Source: a virus
Length of the DNA stretch: 38,597 nucleotides
Direction: 5' to 3' (one strand)
Virus record (IMG/VR): IMGVR_UViG_3300011115_000967
Span: 1 to 38,597 of that record
Within the stretch, counting starts at the first letter, position 1; each line of letters starts with the position of its first letter. A program made the position numbers and the translations under genes. Positions 1 through 7,893 of this stretch are shown here, one piece after another. Below the pieces are notes generated by a model. The model saw only the letters and a list, made by a program, of their open reading frames with translations. It was not told where the DNA came from and made no database searches.

Positions 1-313
1 TGAAGAACCCATTGGTGGCACCATTGTTTACGGCTTCGGTATAGATCTTAATAACCTCCTCTCCAGTAAACTTTTGCTTTCCTTTTCTTAACAAGAGTTG
101 CTGATAAAATGCCTTAAAGGCTGGATAGCCCCCATCAGTCACATTCCTGTAATCTATAATAAACATCGGCCAAAAGAACTGGAATCCCTCGGCAACATCT
201 TTCTTTCTGACATCCTTAGAGTTGTCAAGATAGTAATTCCAATCCTGGGTCTTGGTTGCTTGTTGAGCGACCTTATTCAGTATTCTCAGCTTTGCTTTAC
301 TAATTAAATCCAT
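1..313 (-). CDS. Hypothetical protein, 3' end outside window
   Basis: The frame is open from an ATG at 313 to the window edge, giving about 104 residues with no stop, so the C-terminus is missing. The N-terminus (MDLISKAKLRILNKVAQQ) is a basic amphipathic helix, loosely like the N-terminal helix shared by several other proteins in this window. The rest is mixed and rich in Phe, Tyr and Lys. It lies downstream of the Nudix gene on the same strand, 27 bases away. I recognise no family. The unbroken frame and protein-like composition make a real gene likely. Confidence 0.65.
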   Translation of the reverse strand, partial: MDLISKAKLRILNKVAQQATKTQDWNYYLDNSKDVRKKDVAEGFQFFWPMFIIDYRNVTDGGYPAFKAFYQQLLLRKGKQKFTGEEVIKIYTEAVNNGATNGFF

Positions 314-340
314 AGTTTGTTTTAAAAAATTAGCAGATCG

Positions 341-736
341 CTAAATAATACCAAAGTGTTTTAGAGCAAGTCGATTGAATTCGCCATACGGACCAGAGAT
401 AAGATCCTCTGCGGTGGCCCAAACTACCTCACCTTCTTCTGGAAACTTAGGAGATTCTTTTGAAACCTCTTCATTTAGATCTCCAGAGTAAATCCAGACC
501 CCAAAACCATCGCCTTCCTCCTGAGAAAAGAAGGGTTCCAGCATATGAAGATTGATAATCCAGCCTGTTTCTTCCAAACATTCTCGGTGAGCAGTTTGGG
601 CGGGATCTTCCCCATCTTCTGATTTGCCACATGGAAGAGAAACTCCACCATTTGGGTTACCTTTTGACCGCCTAAAGGCCAAGAATAAGTTTGAATCTAG
701 CGGATTTTTAATCAAAACACCGGCAGCTATCTTCAT
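341..736 (-). CDS. Nudix hydrolase
   Basis: A 131-residue single-domain Nudix protein. A complete Nudix box (G-x5-E-x7-REUxEExGU) runs from Gly37 to Trp59, with the metal-binding core R51-E52 and E55-E56. Family members hydrolyse nucleoside diphosphates linked to another moiety (oxidised dNTPs, sugar nucleotides, capped RNA); the substrate cannot be told from sequence. Length matches a minimal Nudix fold. The start at 736 is the only good ATG and lies one base beyond the end of the upstream WGR gene, so the two are probably co-translated. A broken paralogue lies at 1084-1380. Confidence 0.93.
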   Translation of the reverse strand: MKIAAGVLIKNPLDSNLFLAFRRSKGNPNGGVSLPCGKSEDGEDPAQTAHRECLEETGWIINLHMLEPFFSQEEGDGFGVWIYSGDLNEEVSKESPKFPEEGEVVWATAEDLISGPYGEFNRLALKHFGII

Positions 737-737
737 C

Positions 738-1121
738 TTACTCCTTCTTCATGATTTTATCCCAGCTTACTGCCCCAACTTCTGCGCTCTTTGTCATTAA
801 TGTCCAAAAAGTAGTAGCCTGCAAGTCCTTCTCAAATTCAGGATACACCTTTTCCAATTCGTCTTTTTTAACAGAACGATAACCTTTCTCGATCTTCTCG
901 GTAACCTTTTTATCCAAAATAGTATAACCCCAAAAAGGAGGCGTTGGAGCGCCAGAAGATACCACCTTTGTTTGATATTTTGTTCCTCTCCGACCCCAGA
1001 AGGTAAGATACTTTCCTGCCGCCATTCGGGAAGAGGGTGGAGAAAGCTCAATTATTCCCCATACCTTATCGGATTGTCCTTCTTTAAGCCAGCCAATAAA
1101 AACATAGTTTGGGTTTGTCAT
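738..1121 (-). CDS. WGR-domain protein
   Basis: A 127-residue protein with the hallmarks of a WGR domain: a 'WGRRGT' signature near residue 44, an aromatic strand before it, and a 'KGYRSV' segment with conserved Gly-Tyr. WGR domains bind nucleic acid in poly(ADP-ribose) polymerases and also occur alone in bacteria and phages. The frame extends upstream to 1169, but the ATG at 1121 is chosen because GGAG stands 5 bases before it and the extra 16 codons overlap the Nudix remnant. It sits directly upstream of the intact Nudix gene. Function is inferred only as nucleic-acid binding. Confidence 0.8.
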   Translation of the reverse strand: MTNPNYVFIGWLKEGQSDKVWGIIELSPPSSRMAAGKYLTFWGRRGTKYQTKVVSSGAPTPPFWGYTILDKKVTEKIEKGYRSVKKDELEKVYPEFEKDLQATTFWTLMTKSAEVGAVSWDKIMKKE

Positions 1122-1380
1122 TTTGTCTCCAAAAAAAGAGGCACCAAGGGGTGCCGTCTTTTTCATCATAAGTAATGAATGGATTTAGCATATTAATAAA
1201 AACAGTCCAGCCTGTTTCTTCAGAACACTCTCTCTGTGCAGTTTGGTGTGGAATCTCTCCTTCATCTGACTTGCCGAAAGGTAATGATGCTCCCGTTCCA
1301 TCACTCTTTCTTCTTTTTAAGGCAAGTAAAAGTAAGGGATCGTTTGGATTTTTTACCAAAACTCCTGCCGCTACCTTTAT
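1084..1380 (-). pseudogene. Decayed Nudix hydrolase paralogue
   Basis: This frame matches the N-terminal two thirds of the Nudix protein at 341-736, including a full Nudix box with REC and EETGW. It then runs into unrelated sequence and stops at 1084, where the WGR gene's start overlaps it in another frame. The codon matching the paralogue's ATG is ATA (1378-1380). A TTG at 1359 could start a shortened protein but would cut off the first strand. Lost start plus lost C-terminus point to a duplicate that was partly overwritten when the WGR gene took its place. Confidence 0.7.
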
Positions 1381-1397
1381 CTGATCTTCACTAAAGC

Positions 1398-1430
1398 AAA
1401 AAAAGTAGCGTAAGAAACACTACTTTTTAT
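1398..1430 (-). terminator. Intrinsic terminator
   Basis: A hairpin with stem AAAAAGTAG / CTACTTTTT lies 16 bases past the stop of the gene at 1446-1901. Read leftward it ends in a U-rich run, as expected of a rho-independent terminator. The A-rich left arm could also let it work in the other direction. Confidence 0.65.
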
Positions 1431-1445
1431 CAATACATAATAGAA

Positions 1446-1901
1446 TTATTCTGCAAATTCAAGTGAAACAATATCAACCTGATATGAGGCTGGTCTATCA
1501 TATGAAGCTGGAGGATCTGAGTCACCAACATAGCCTCTCCCAGTTATCTGATCCTGATATACTTCTTTTATCATGACTTTTCCTGATAGGCCAAGGGCTT
1601 CTATTGCATTTTGTGTTAACTGCTTGCTTTTTGCCGTTGTATCTCCAGCATTTCCTGGAATCCCACCCTCACTTCCTTGGTATCCAAAGAGAATTGCTGT
1701 GCTTCCAATTCCAATTGCAGTACTTCCTATTCTTACTCTTGCACCACCAGAGCCTGATTCCATTACTTTTGCCGCAATCTGCTTTGCAATTTTTTTCTCA
1801 TCAGATTCTAATGAACCAAGTAATGAATCAACCTTATCGGCAAGACTTGGTCTGCCGGCCTTGTCAAGATCTTCTGCGAGTTTAATTAATTCTTTAATCA
1901 T
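1446..1901 (-). CDS. Hypothetical protein with shared N-terminal helix tag
   Basis: A 151-residue protein in two parts. Residues 1-30 form a charged helix of the pattern [L/I]-K-[L/I]-A-x2-L-D-x2-G-x4-A-D-x-[V/I]-D, found on at least two other proteins here (5472-5771 and 22738-23076) with unrelated bodies. The rest is rich in Gly, Ser, Ile and Val, with a repeated 'IGSTAIGIGSTAI' segment near residues 57-70 that looks like beta strands and turns. I recognise no enzyme family. It is followed by a terminator, so it ends its transcript. The tag may be a targeting or processing signal (inference). Confidence 0.75.
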   Translation of the reverse strand: MIKELIKLAEDLDKAGRPSLADKVDSLLGSLESDEKKIAKQIAAKVMESGSGGARVRIGSTAIGIGSTAILFGYQGSEGGIPGNAGDTTAKSKQLTQNAIEALGLSGKVMIKEVYQDQITGRGYVGDSDPPASYDRPASYQVDIVSLEFAE

Positions 1902-1970
1902 AGATGCTCCTTAATGAATAAATCAGTCACAATTATAGAAAAGATTAGTAGTTTACTCAGAGTAAAATAT

Positions 1971-3248
1971 CTACCAACCATATTTTGACAATATACTTGG
2001 AATGGAGAAGGCTCCATCTTCTTTCTGATAAAACTCCATGATTGCAGCGATGGTTCTTCCTACTGCCAAGCCAGAGGCGTTAAGAGTATGAAGAAACTCA
2101 TTCTTTCCAGCGGGAGTCTTATACTTAATGTTTGCTCTGCGGGACTGAAAATCCCAAAAGAGAGTGGCAGAAGAGATCTCACGATAAGCTCCCTGTCCTG
2201 CCATCCAAACCTCAATATCATAGCCCTTATAGCCGCCAAACCCAAGGTCTGCGGTGCAACGCTCAATTACTCGATAAGGGAGACATAATGCCTGAAGAAT
2301 AGATTCCGCATCAGCAGTAATCTTTTCCAACTCTGCAAGAGAATCTTCCGGCTTGCAGAAAGAAACTAATTCAACCTTGTGAAATTGGTGGAGTCTAATT
2401 AGACCTTTAATATCTCGACCGGCAGAACCAGCCTCTGCTCTAAAACAGGGGGTAAAGGCCACATGACGAACAGGTAGTGACTCTTCCGAAATAATCACAT
2501 CGCGATAGAGGTTTGTAACTGGAACTTCTGCTGTTGGAATAAGGAAAGCATCTTCTCCAGCAATTTTATTGCTTAGTTTGAAAAGATCTTCTTCAAACTT
2601 TGGAAGCTGACCAGTCCCAGTCATAGTTGTTCTGGTGACAATATAGGGAACGGAAACTTCTTCGTAGCCTTTTCTAGTGTGACGTTCTATAAAGAAGTTG
2701 ATCAGGTGACGATCTAGCCTTGAAAGATTACCCTTCATTACCATAAATCTGGAGCCAGATAGTTTTGCGCCAGCCTCTCCAGAAAGCTCTCCGGTAACCT
2801 CTCCAATCTGATCATGAGTTAGGGCCTTCTTTATTGCCCATTCATCGCCCCAAGAGCGAACTAGAGGATTATCCGAATCTCCGGCTCCATCTGGAGTCGA
2901 ATCAGAAGGGATATTTGGGATGTGAAGAAGAATCTCTTCTTCCTGCTCTTGAAGCGGAGAGAACGAAGCCTCTAGGGATTGAATCCTAGCCTTTAGGTTT
3001 GCTAGGTTATTCTGCTCTTCTGCCCTTTCCTCTGGAGAAAGGGTCTTTACTTTTGCTCCAAACTCTTTGGACTTAATATTCATTTCGGCCCGAAGAGCTT
3101 CGAGAGAAGTTTGAATTTCGCGTCGATTGCGAATTAGCTGAGAAAGTCCATAAAGATAGGTTGCAATCTCTTCATTGTTACCAACCTTTCTCTTGATCCT
3201 CGCTACTGTAGCATCAAAGTCTTTGACGAATAGATTTTTATCAAGCAT
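1971..3248 (-). CDS. serS: Seryl-tRNA synthetase (phage-encoded)
   Basis: A full-length class II SerRS (425 residues; bacterial enzymes are about 420-430). It charges tRNA-Ser with serine. Residues 1 to about 115 form the long antiparallel coiled-coil arm that recognises the tRNA-Ser variable arm. The catalytic domain has motif 1, the 'TAEVP' serine-binding segment, motif 2 with the 'FRAEAG' loop, and motif 3 ending 'GLAVGRTIAAIMEFYQ'. All key segments are present, so activity is likely. Small departures include 'ATLFWDFQSRR' where most have a Ser-x-Cys-x-Asn-type stretch. The start codon overlaps the stop of a 49-codon gene. No tRNA-Ser gene lies in this window. Confidence 0.95.
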   Translation of the reverse strand: MLDKNLFVKDFDATVARIKRKVGNNEEIATYLYGLSQLIRNRREIQTSLEALRAEMNIKSKEFGAKVKTLSPEERAEEQNNLANLKARIQSLEASFSPLQEQEEEILLHIPNIPSDSTPDGAGDSDNPLVRSWGDEWAIKKALTHDQIGEVTGELSGEAGAKLSGSRFMVMKGNLSRLDRHLINFFIERHTRKGYEEVSVPYIVTRTTMTGTGQLPKFEEDLFKLSNKIAGEDAFLIPTAEVPVTNLYRDVIISEESLPVRHVAFTPCFRAEAGSAGRDIKGLIRLHQFHKVELVSFCKPEDSLAELEKITADAESILQALCLPYRVIERCTADLGFGGYKGYDIEVWMAGQGAYREISSATLFWDFQSRRANIKYKTPAGKNEFLHTLNASGLAVGRTIAAIMEFYQKEDGAFSIPSILSKYGW

Positions 3249-3390
3249 TTGAAACCTTTTTTAGTGCTCTAATTAAAGTTGATATCTTTGGCCTGTCAAA
3301 ATCTGATCTTCTTCTGCCACAAGCTGATGGGTGATGTATTAATGGATCTATATTTTTGTAAACTTTCATATACCACTCGATTAGGCCCAT
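3241..3390 (-). CDS. Small basic protein upstream of serS
   Basis: A 49-codon frame with GAGG 6 bases before its ATG. Its stop TGA overlaps the serS start (ATGCTTGA), an arrangement typical of translational coupling. The product is basic (Arg and Lys rich in the second half), with no recognised motif. The ribosome site and overlap are the main support. Confidence 0.6.
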   Translation of the reverse strand: MGLIEWYMKVYKNIDPLIHHPSACGRRRSDFDRPKISTLIRALKKVSNA

Positions 3391-3424
3391 AATATCCTCT
3401 ATTTATCTTTAGGATATTAGCAGT

Positions 3425-3727
3425 TTACGCTTCCTTTACAACTTCCTTCCAAGATGATCCTACCCACTTATAAAGAGAGTCTACAATACGTTTTCCAAAT
3501 GATGATGTTGGGTCAAGTCCATCAAAGGCGACATAATGAGGAGTCTTTGTTCTGCGACCATCGGCAATCTTTCGTCCAAATTCTTTGTTAAAAGAATCTT
3601 TATTGTGACAAATGGCAACACCAACAACAATCATGAGTGACTGATCTTTTGGACCTGTTGTTACCTCATAGGACAGTGTTGCTGGATGACGGTGTCCTGG
3701 AATCTTTATATACTGATAACGTGTCAT
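3425..3727 (-). CDS. Conserved phage-type hypothetical protein, paralogue 1
   Basis: A 100-residue protein starting 'MTRYQYIKIPGHRHP'. It aligns along its length with the protein at 35987-36295: shared RYQY start, a 'xxFNKEFGRKIADGR' block, and a C-terminal helix. The set looks like a small alpha/beta domain; I know similar proteins from other phages but no function. It has a good ribosome site (AAGGAG before ATG) and lies between the serS block and the DUF6915-like gene. Confidence 0.8.
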   Translation of the reverse strand: MTRYQYIKIPGHRHPATLSYEVTTGPKDQSLMIVVGVAICHNKDSFNKEFGRKIADGRRTKTPHYVAFDGLDPTSSFGKRIVDSLYKWVGSSWKEVVKEA

Positions 3728-3738
3728 TTTAACTCCTT

Positions 3739-4218
3739 CTATTCTGGACTGGTAATATAGTCTGAAATACGCATTACGAGCTTTTTCATTTCGCCCTTCT
3801 TATGACCAAGCCATTCATAATAGGGCATCCCTTCAAGATACTCCGAAACAGCAGGAATCTTGCCCATATCTTCAATGATATGGTGTTCCGCCACATCCCT
3901 GACATAAACTCTTTCTCCCTCAGAATTTCGAAAAGAAGTCTGATTGTCGGAGTGAGAAGATCCGATCAGACCTCTGATTGCAGAGATTTCCTCTTCACTC
4001 CAATCAAACTTCTTTCCTAATTCTGAGAGTTTCTTTTCATCCACTCCAAAAATCTTCTCTGCAATATAGGGGCCTAGAGAGTTATGCAAAATAGCTCGAT
4101 GCCGAATATCGGGATGGGCCATTTTGGAGATATCCAAGAAGTTATGAATCGGAAGATAATCCTCCGGTTCACCACCCCACTTACGAGCAGAATTTACGGC
4201 ATGAATATGAGGCTTCAT
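3739..4218 (-). CDS. DUF6915-like protein
   Basis: A 159-residue protein matching, from memory, the DUF6915 pattern: an N-terminal 'MKPHIHAxxSxRKWGG', 'HPDxRHRAILHNSLGPYIAEKIFG' region and a 'VRDVAEHHIIEDMGKIP' block. Several conserved His and Asp residues could bind a metal. The family is common in phage and some bacterial genomes and has no established role. It ends one base before the gene at 4220 begins its stop, in a tight minus-strand series. Confidence 0.82.
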   Translation of the reverse strand: MKPHIHAVNSARKWGGEPEDYLPIHNFLDISKMAHPDIRHRAILHNSLGPYIAEKIFGVDEKKLSELGKKFDWSEEEISAIRGLIGSSHSDNQTSFRNSEGERVYVRDVAEHHIIEDMGKIPAVSEYLEGMPYYEWLGHKKGEMKKLVMRISDYITSPE

Positions 4219-4219
4219 T

Positions 4220-4600
4220 TTAGGCCAACAGCTCCACTTCGATAACTTCGAAGAAGTTTAGTCCAAAATAGTTCAAAATCTCAATAATAATCTTCTCATC
4301 AATTTCGGAAGGTGGCTTCTGATATTCCAAATCTTGGTCTAGAAAATGACTCTCCAAAAACTGCTTGTAATCTTCATCTTTCTTGTCATGATCCCAACTT
4401 GAAACATAGTCTCCAAGGCCTGTTGTCCCCATAGCGCGCATTTCTGCTATATTCTTTTCATCGCAAAACTTCTTTGCAAGCTCTGGAAAAGTAAAGGCAG
4501 AAACTGGGTAACCTCCATCTGACTCTGGACGATAATAGCGGGAATCATCGTACTCCCAGCCGTAGCGACTGATAACCCAAACCTTTGCGACACTAGACAT
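4220..4600 (-). CDS. Hypothetical protein, acidic
   Basis: A 126-residue acidic protein. Its N-terminus ('VWVISRYGWEYDDSRYY') resembles small phage proteins that begin with a short beta strand followed by 'YGxEYDD'. No catalytic motif is seen. It is the first gene after the promoter at 4642-4669, so it probably leads a transcript continuing into the DUF6915-like gene. Confidence 0.75.
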   Translation of the reverse strand: MSSVAKVWVISRYGWEYDDSRYYRPESDGGYPVSAFTFPELAKKFCDEKNIAEMRAMGTTGLGDYVSSWDHDKKDEDYKQFLESHFLDQDLEYQKPPSEIDEKIIIEILNYFGLNFFEVIEVELLA

Positions 4601-4641
4601 ATTTGCCTCTTGAAAATGCGGCCACTATTCACCGCACCCAC

Positions 4642-4669
4642 AATATAATCACCCTGTCGCGGCTGTCAA
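4642..4669 (-). promoter_or_regulatory. Sigma70-like promoter
   Basis: On the minus strand: TTGACA (4664-4669), 16 bp, TATATT (4642-4647). The spacer ends GGGTGAT, matching the GTGnT found just before the -10 of sister promoters in this window. It lies 42 bases before the ATG at 4600 and overlaps the end of the gene at 4649. Confidence 0.8.
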
Positions 4670-4999
4670 GTCTCCAAGTTTGGCATAATAGACGAAGGTG
4701 CTAAAAATATCTTCCTCGGAAGTCCTCTCCCCATCAAAAAAGAGAGTGATACCAATTAACTCCTCGGTGTGGAGATCATAACAGGGCTTTGCCTTAAAAT
4801 TTAGAGTAGAGCCATCCTCTCTTTTAATCCAAATGTTTCTTGGGCCCTCAAAAGTATTGGGAGAGGTTTGATTATCAGTTAAAAAGTTCCAAACAGAATG
4901 GAGAATTTCTCTTTCTCCCGGAGAGAACCAAAATTTATCTTCTGCTTTCCACTCTTGTCGAGTCATTGACTCTTCTAAGGCATTCAGATAACTCTGCAT
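4649..4999 (-). CDS. Hypothetical protein
   Basis: A 116-residue protein from the ATG at 4999, chosen over the upstream ATG at 5065 because GGAG stands 5 bases before it. Sequence includes a central 'WIKREDGSTLNF' strand and an acidic end. No family is recognised. Its last codons overlap a promoter that serves the next gene. Confidence 0.7.
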   Translation of the reverse strand: MQSYLNALEESMTRQEWKAEDKFWFSPGEREILHSVWNFLTDNQTSPNTFEGPRNIWIKREDGSTLNFKAKPCYDLHTEELIGITLFFDGERTSEEDIFSTFVYYAKLGDLTAATG

Positions 5000-5079
5000 G
5001 ATCTCTCCTTTTTTGAAATTAAATATTCTTAATAGATTAGTTGTCTTGCCAATAGCCTTGTTCATCTTCTGTGCGATGT

Positions 5080-5151
5080 TCAGCTAGAAGTCCCGCCTCT
5101 TCTTCTTCGCGGCGATCTTCCTGAGTCTCATCATAGTCTTGATTCCACATG
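5080..5151 (-). CDS. Possible 23-residue peptide
   Basis: An ATG at 5151 with a good GGAG site 7 bases upstream opens a 23-codon, Glu- and Arg-rich frame. It is short and has no known relative, so the ribosome site is the only support. A frameshifted remnant of a longer gene is the alternative. Confidence 0.3.
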
Positions 5152-5209
5152 GTTCTTCTCCTTTTAGTTATTTTGAAATACTAATATTTAATAGAAGTCT
5201 GAGGTGATA

Positions 5210-5500
5210 ATGTCTTTTGCAAAGAATATAGAAAAAACTCCTATGCAATCTAAGAAGTTTTTGGCCTATCTTTTAAGCAACCTGATTAGTAAGGCTATTA
5301 TTTTCTATATGGTTTATAAAATGGCCCCAGCAGCATCTGTTGTTTGGGCAATTACTGCGGCGACTTTTATAGACGTTGGGTATATCTTGGGACAGGCTGC
5401 ATTAGATGGATTTGTAAGAATAGCTCAAATTAAGACATTATACTTTTCTTCTAAACACTCTGATGGAGGAACTATCGACGGCCTGCCTCCCGCTCCCTAG
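5210..5500 (+). CDS. Two-span small membrane protein (holin-like candidate)
   Basis: A 96-residue plus-strand protein with two hydrophobic segments (about residues 20-40 and 46-70) joined by a short loop, a basic N-terminus and a polar C-terminus. 'VGYILGQAALDGFVRIA' resembles small phage membrane proteins I have seen next to lysis genes. The ATG at 5210 is used because GAGG lies 5 bases upstream; a GTG at 5204 is too close. The next plus-strand gene may act on peptidoglycan, which makes a holin role plausible but unproven. Its last 29 bases overlap the convergent gene at 5472. Confidence 0.65.
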   Translation: MSFAKNIEKTPMQSKKFLAYLLSNLISKAIIFYMVYKMAPAASVVWAITAATFIDVGYILGQAALDGFVRIAQIKTLYFSSKHSDGGTIDGLPPAP

Positions 5501-5771
5501 CGGCCCATTCCTCATAACTCTCTTCATCTAGTCCACCTTCATCCTCTTCGTCTTCTTCATTTAGTCCTTCTAGATTGGCAACTAGTGATGCAAAATCTTC
5601 TTCTGACATATCTGTCGTTGAGACACCCCTTGTATCACCCTCTTCTGAGTTATCTTCTTGCTCTCCTAGCTCAGAAGCAACCCTGCGAATAATTACATCC
5701 ACAATATCGGCTTCCATTTTAAATCCGGCGGTATCCAGCTCTGCTGCAATCTTAACTAAATTCTTAAGCAT
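5472..5771 (-). CDS. Acidic hypothetical protein with shared N-terminal helix tag
   Basis: A 99-residue protein. Residues 1-33 carry the recurring helix (L-V-K-I-A-x2-L-D-x2-G-x3-E-A-D-x-V-D-x-I-I). The rest is strongly acidic, with runs of Glu and Asp and probably disordered. Proteins of this sort elsewhere in the window share only the tag. It is divergently placed relative to the gene at 5816 and overlaps the end of the plus-strand gene at 5210-5500. Confidence 0.7.
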   Translation of the reverse strand: MLKNLVKIAAELDTAGFKMEADIVDVIIRRVASELGEQEDNSEEGDTRGVSTTDMSEEDFASLVANLEGLNEEDEEDEGGLDEESYEEWAAREREAGRR

Positions 5772-5815
5772 AAAACCTCCTGATGGTAATACTAATTATA
5801 CTATATAGGTTCAAG

Positions 5816-6682
5816 ATGAGTAGAAAATTAAATCAAAACAAAATATTAAGTCTATTTAAACTTGCCACTGAAGATGATCTTCAGTCTGCTTGGGGATTAT
5901 CACACCCTCAAAGATACTCTGGTGATGAAACTGGCTTTAATGCCTGGAAAGACGATGTCAGGACATCGTTTGGAATAGAAGAGGATAAAGATCTTCTTAA
6001 TATTTTAAACGGAGAAGTTGATCCAAATCTAATATCCGAGGTTTCTGATTGGTCAGATGTATCATCTCTTATTCCTAGTGGTGATAAATTAAGAAGAAAG
6101 TGGCAAAAATCTTCAAATGAGAAGGGCCTTTCTAGCTTTATCTCTTGGCTTAGGGGTGTTGGTCACCGCGATGCTCCAACCATCCTTGAATCTATAGTAC
6201 CCAAAAGGCCGGAACCTATCAAAGTGGACTCTAAAGTTCCTAAGTCTAGCGAAAAATCTAGATCAAATAGAATAAAAGTTGAGCTAAACTCTGATGCTGA
6301 TTTTTATAAAGAGATTCTTTCTGGCATTGGGGCTCCAGTTACTGATAATAATATGACTTATCTTTATGCTTGGCGACAATCAGAAGGTGGCACCGCCGCA
6401 TTTAATCCCTTTAATACTACTCAAAATGCAGAAGGCGCGACAAAATATAATTCAGTGGGAGTTAGAAACTATACTTCCGCAGAACAAGGTATTGCGGCTA
6501 CCATTAAAACTCTTACCAACGGAAGATATGGGTCAATTATTAATTCCCTAAAGCAAAACAAGCCACCAATGGAAACTGCCGAAGCTCTGGTGGCTTCTCC
6601 TTGGGGTACTAGATCGCTAATTAAGGAGGTAATATCCGGATATGAGGCAGGATATCCTCCCAAGCCTCCTCCAATCGGATAG
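5816..6682 (+). CDS. Possible peptidoglycan-active virion or lysis protein
   Basis: A 288-residue protein from the ATG at 5816; the in-frame ATG at 5783 has no ribosome site. The N-terminal 150 residues are polar, then a Lys/Ser/Pro-rich linker (about 145-165) leads to a C-terminal domain of about 120 residues. That domain has 'AWRQSEGGTAAFNPFNTT', 'YNSVGVRNYTSAEQGI' and 'LTNGRY', a pattern I know from phage lysin-associated domains with a lysozyme-like helical fold; the Glu of 'SEGG' is the likely catalytic acid. Assignment is by recalled resemblance only. It is followed by a strong terminator. Confidence 0.6.
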   Translation: MSRKLNQNKILSLFKLATEDDLQSAWGLSHPQRYSGDETGFNAWKDDVRTSFGIEEDKDLLNILNGEVDPNLISEVSDWSDVSSLIPSGDKLRRKWQKSSNEKGLSSFISWLRGVGHRDAPTILESIVPKRPEPIKVDSKVPKSSEKSRSNRIKVELNSDADFYKEILSGIGAPVTDNNMTYLYAWRQSEGGTAAFNPFNTTQNAEGATKYNSVGVRNYTSAEQGIAATIKTLTNGRYGSIINSLKQNKPPMETAEALVASPWGTRSLIKEVISGYEAGYPPKPPPIG

Positions 6683-6747
6683 AAGGCCGGAAGGATTTAA
6701 TCAAGCTTGAGATATGATTGCTCTAAGGGCAATTTACTACCAGAAAC

Positions 6748-6776
6748 AAAAAGGCAGCCCGAAGGCTGCCTAAAAA
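6748..6776. terminator. Bidirectional intrinsic terminator
   Basis: GGCAGCC (6753-6759), loop CGAA, GGCTGCC (6764-6770), with AAAAA before and TAAAAA after. It sits between the converging genes at 5816-6682 and 6791-7105 and can end both transcripts, more strongly the leftward one. Confidence 0.85.
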
Positions 6777-6790
6777 CCAATTAAAAAGAT

Positions 6791-7105
6791 TTACTCTTCC
6801 TCTTTCTTTGGAGTATTTTCCTTTTCTGCTCGCTTCTCAAGGATCTTTACTCGACCGGAACACTTATCGGCCAATGCTGCAATCTCTAGTGGTGGCAATC
6901 CCTCAACAAAGAAGGAGAAAAACTGCCGCTTCTTTTCCTCATAGAGTGCCGCCCGAGCCTTCTCCAGCATTTCTTCCATATCATTAATCTTAATGGTGTC
7001 TCGCAGCAGTCCCTGACATGCCTTCATTAGATCAATATCATCCGAAGCATCAATTATGCTGCGAACTTCCTCAAAACGATTGAAGGGCTTAGTGGACTTT
7101 GACAT
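6791..7105 (-). CDS. Hypothetical helical protein
   Basis: A 104-residue, charged, mainly helical protein with a Lys/Glu-rich tail. No motif is recognised. It ends next to the bidirectional terminator and starts 9 bases after the stop of the gene at 7115, so it is the last gene of its operon. Confidence 0.7.
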   Translation of the reverse strand: MSKSTKPFNRFEEVRSIIDASDDIDLMKACQGLLRDTIKINDMEEMLEKARAALYEEKKRQFFSFFVEGLPPLEIAALADKCSGRVKILEKRAEKENTPKKEEE

Positions 7106-7114
7106 TTTACGCTC

Positions 7115-7468
7115 CTAGATTGGAATTAGTGATGGAAAAAACGACTTGTAATTCTTTTCTAAATGCTGACCGTACTCTGGAAACTTAAGCTTAACTTCTG
7201 CTAAAAAAGACCTTGGATCACTAAGAGGTGACTGACTATAATAGGTCTTTCCGAGACAAGCTCCAAAAAATGAGCCGTTAGACTGTGCCGAAAAATAAAA
7301 ACCATATTGAGGATATGGATAAATTATATCAAGCTCTGGAATGTCTCCACGCGAAATAGAGAGAGAGGTCTGAAAAATGATACCATACTCTCTCTCCTTT
7401 AGAATTTTGAAGCTCGTAGTAAATATCGAAAGCCAATCAGCAGAGGTTAGGTAGATTGGCTCTAACAT
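7115..7468 (-). CDS. Hypothetical protein
   Basis: A 117-residue protein rich in Tyr, Phe and Ser, probably beta-rich. It overlaps the end of the upstream gene by 7 bases, suggesting coupled translation. No family is recognised. Confidence 0.7.
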   Translation of the reverse strand: MLEPIYLTSADWLSIFTTSFKILKEREYGIIFQTSLSISRGDIPELDIIYPYPQYGFYFSAQSNGSFFGACLGKTYYSQSPLSDPRSFLAEVKLKFPEYGQHLEKNYKSFFPSLIPI

Positions 7469-7878
7469 TCTGCCGCCTCTTCTTCAAACTCTCTTGGTAT
7501 GATAGTATCAAATTCTGATTCGTCCCATTCTTCGTAAAGAACCTCTGTCCTACATGGCTCCGAGATCAGATAGGGCAAAACCTCAGAAAGAAAGCACTCA
7601 ATCTCTCCTTCGTAGTTTTTTAGGGAGCAACAGACCTTCCAAGTCTCGCCGTCGATTCCCGTAGGAATTTCATCCCAATCACTTGGCATACAGGATAGTG
7701 CTCCAAAAGGAATAAAGTCCCTTCGGCCTGTCATTAGCCAGCGATCTGAGATAGGGATGATACGGGACAGACCTCCCCAAAAGTCATCTGAGCTACTCTC
7801 CTTATAGAGCAGTCTCATGGCATCGGCTACAATAGGTTTCAGTTTGGCTTCAAAGCGAAGCCCGGTATACATGCCCAT
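7462..7878 (-). CDS. Conserved phage-type protein (MYTGLRF family)
   Basis: A 138-residue protein beginning 'MGMYTGLRFEAKLKP', with 'RRDFIPFGALSCMP' and 'CSLKNYEGEIECFLSEVLP' blocks. I know this arrangement from many unrelated phage genomes, where it is annotated as hypothetical. It is likely a compact alpha/beta protein. The C-terminus is acidic. It starts 15 bases after the stop of the gene at 7894. Confidence 0.8.
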   Translation of the reverse strand: MGMYTGLRFEAKLKPIVADAMRLLYKESSSDDFWGGLSRIIPISDRWLMTGRRDFIPFGALSCMPSDWDEIPTGIDGETWKVCCSLKNYEGEIECFLSEVLPYLISEPCRTEVLYEEWDESEFDTIIPREFEEEAAEC

Positions 7879-7893
7879 CTTATCCTCTTAATT

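Noticed and set aside
98-307. 69-codon plus-strand frame at the left edge
   Set aside because: The minus strand is open throughout with better protein character and a continuing partial gene.
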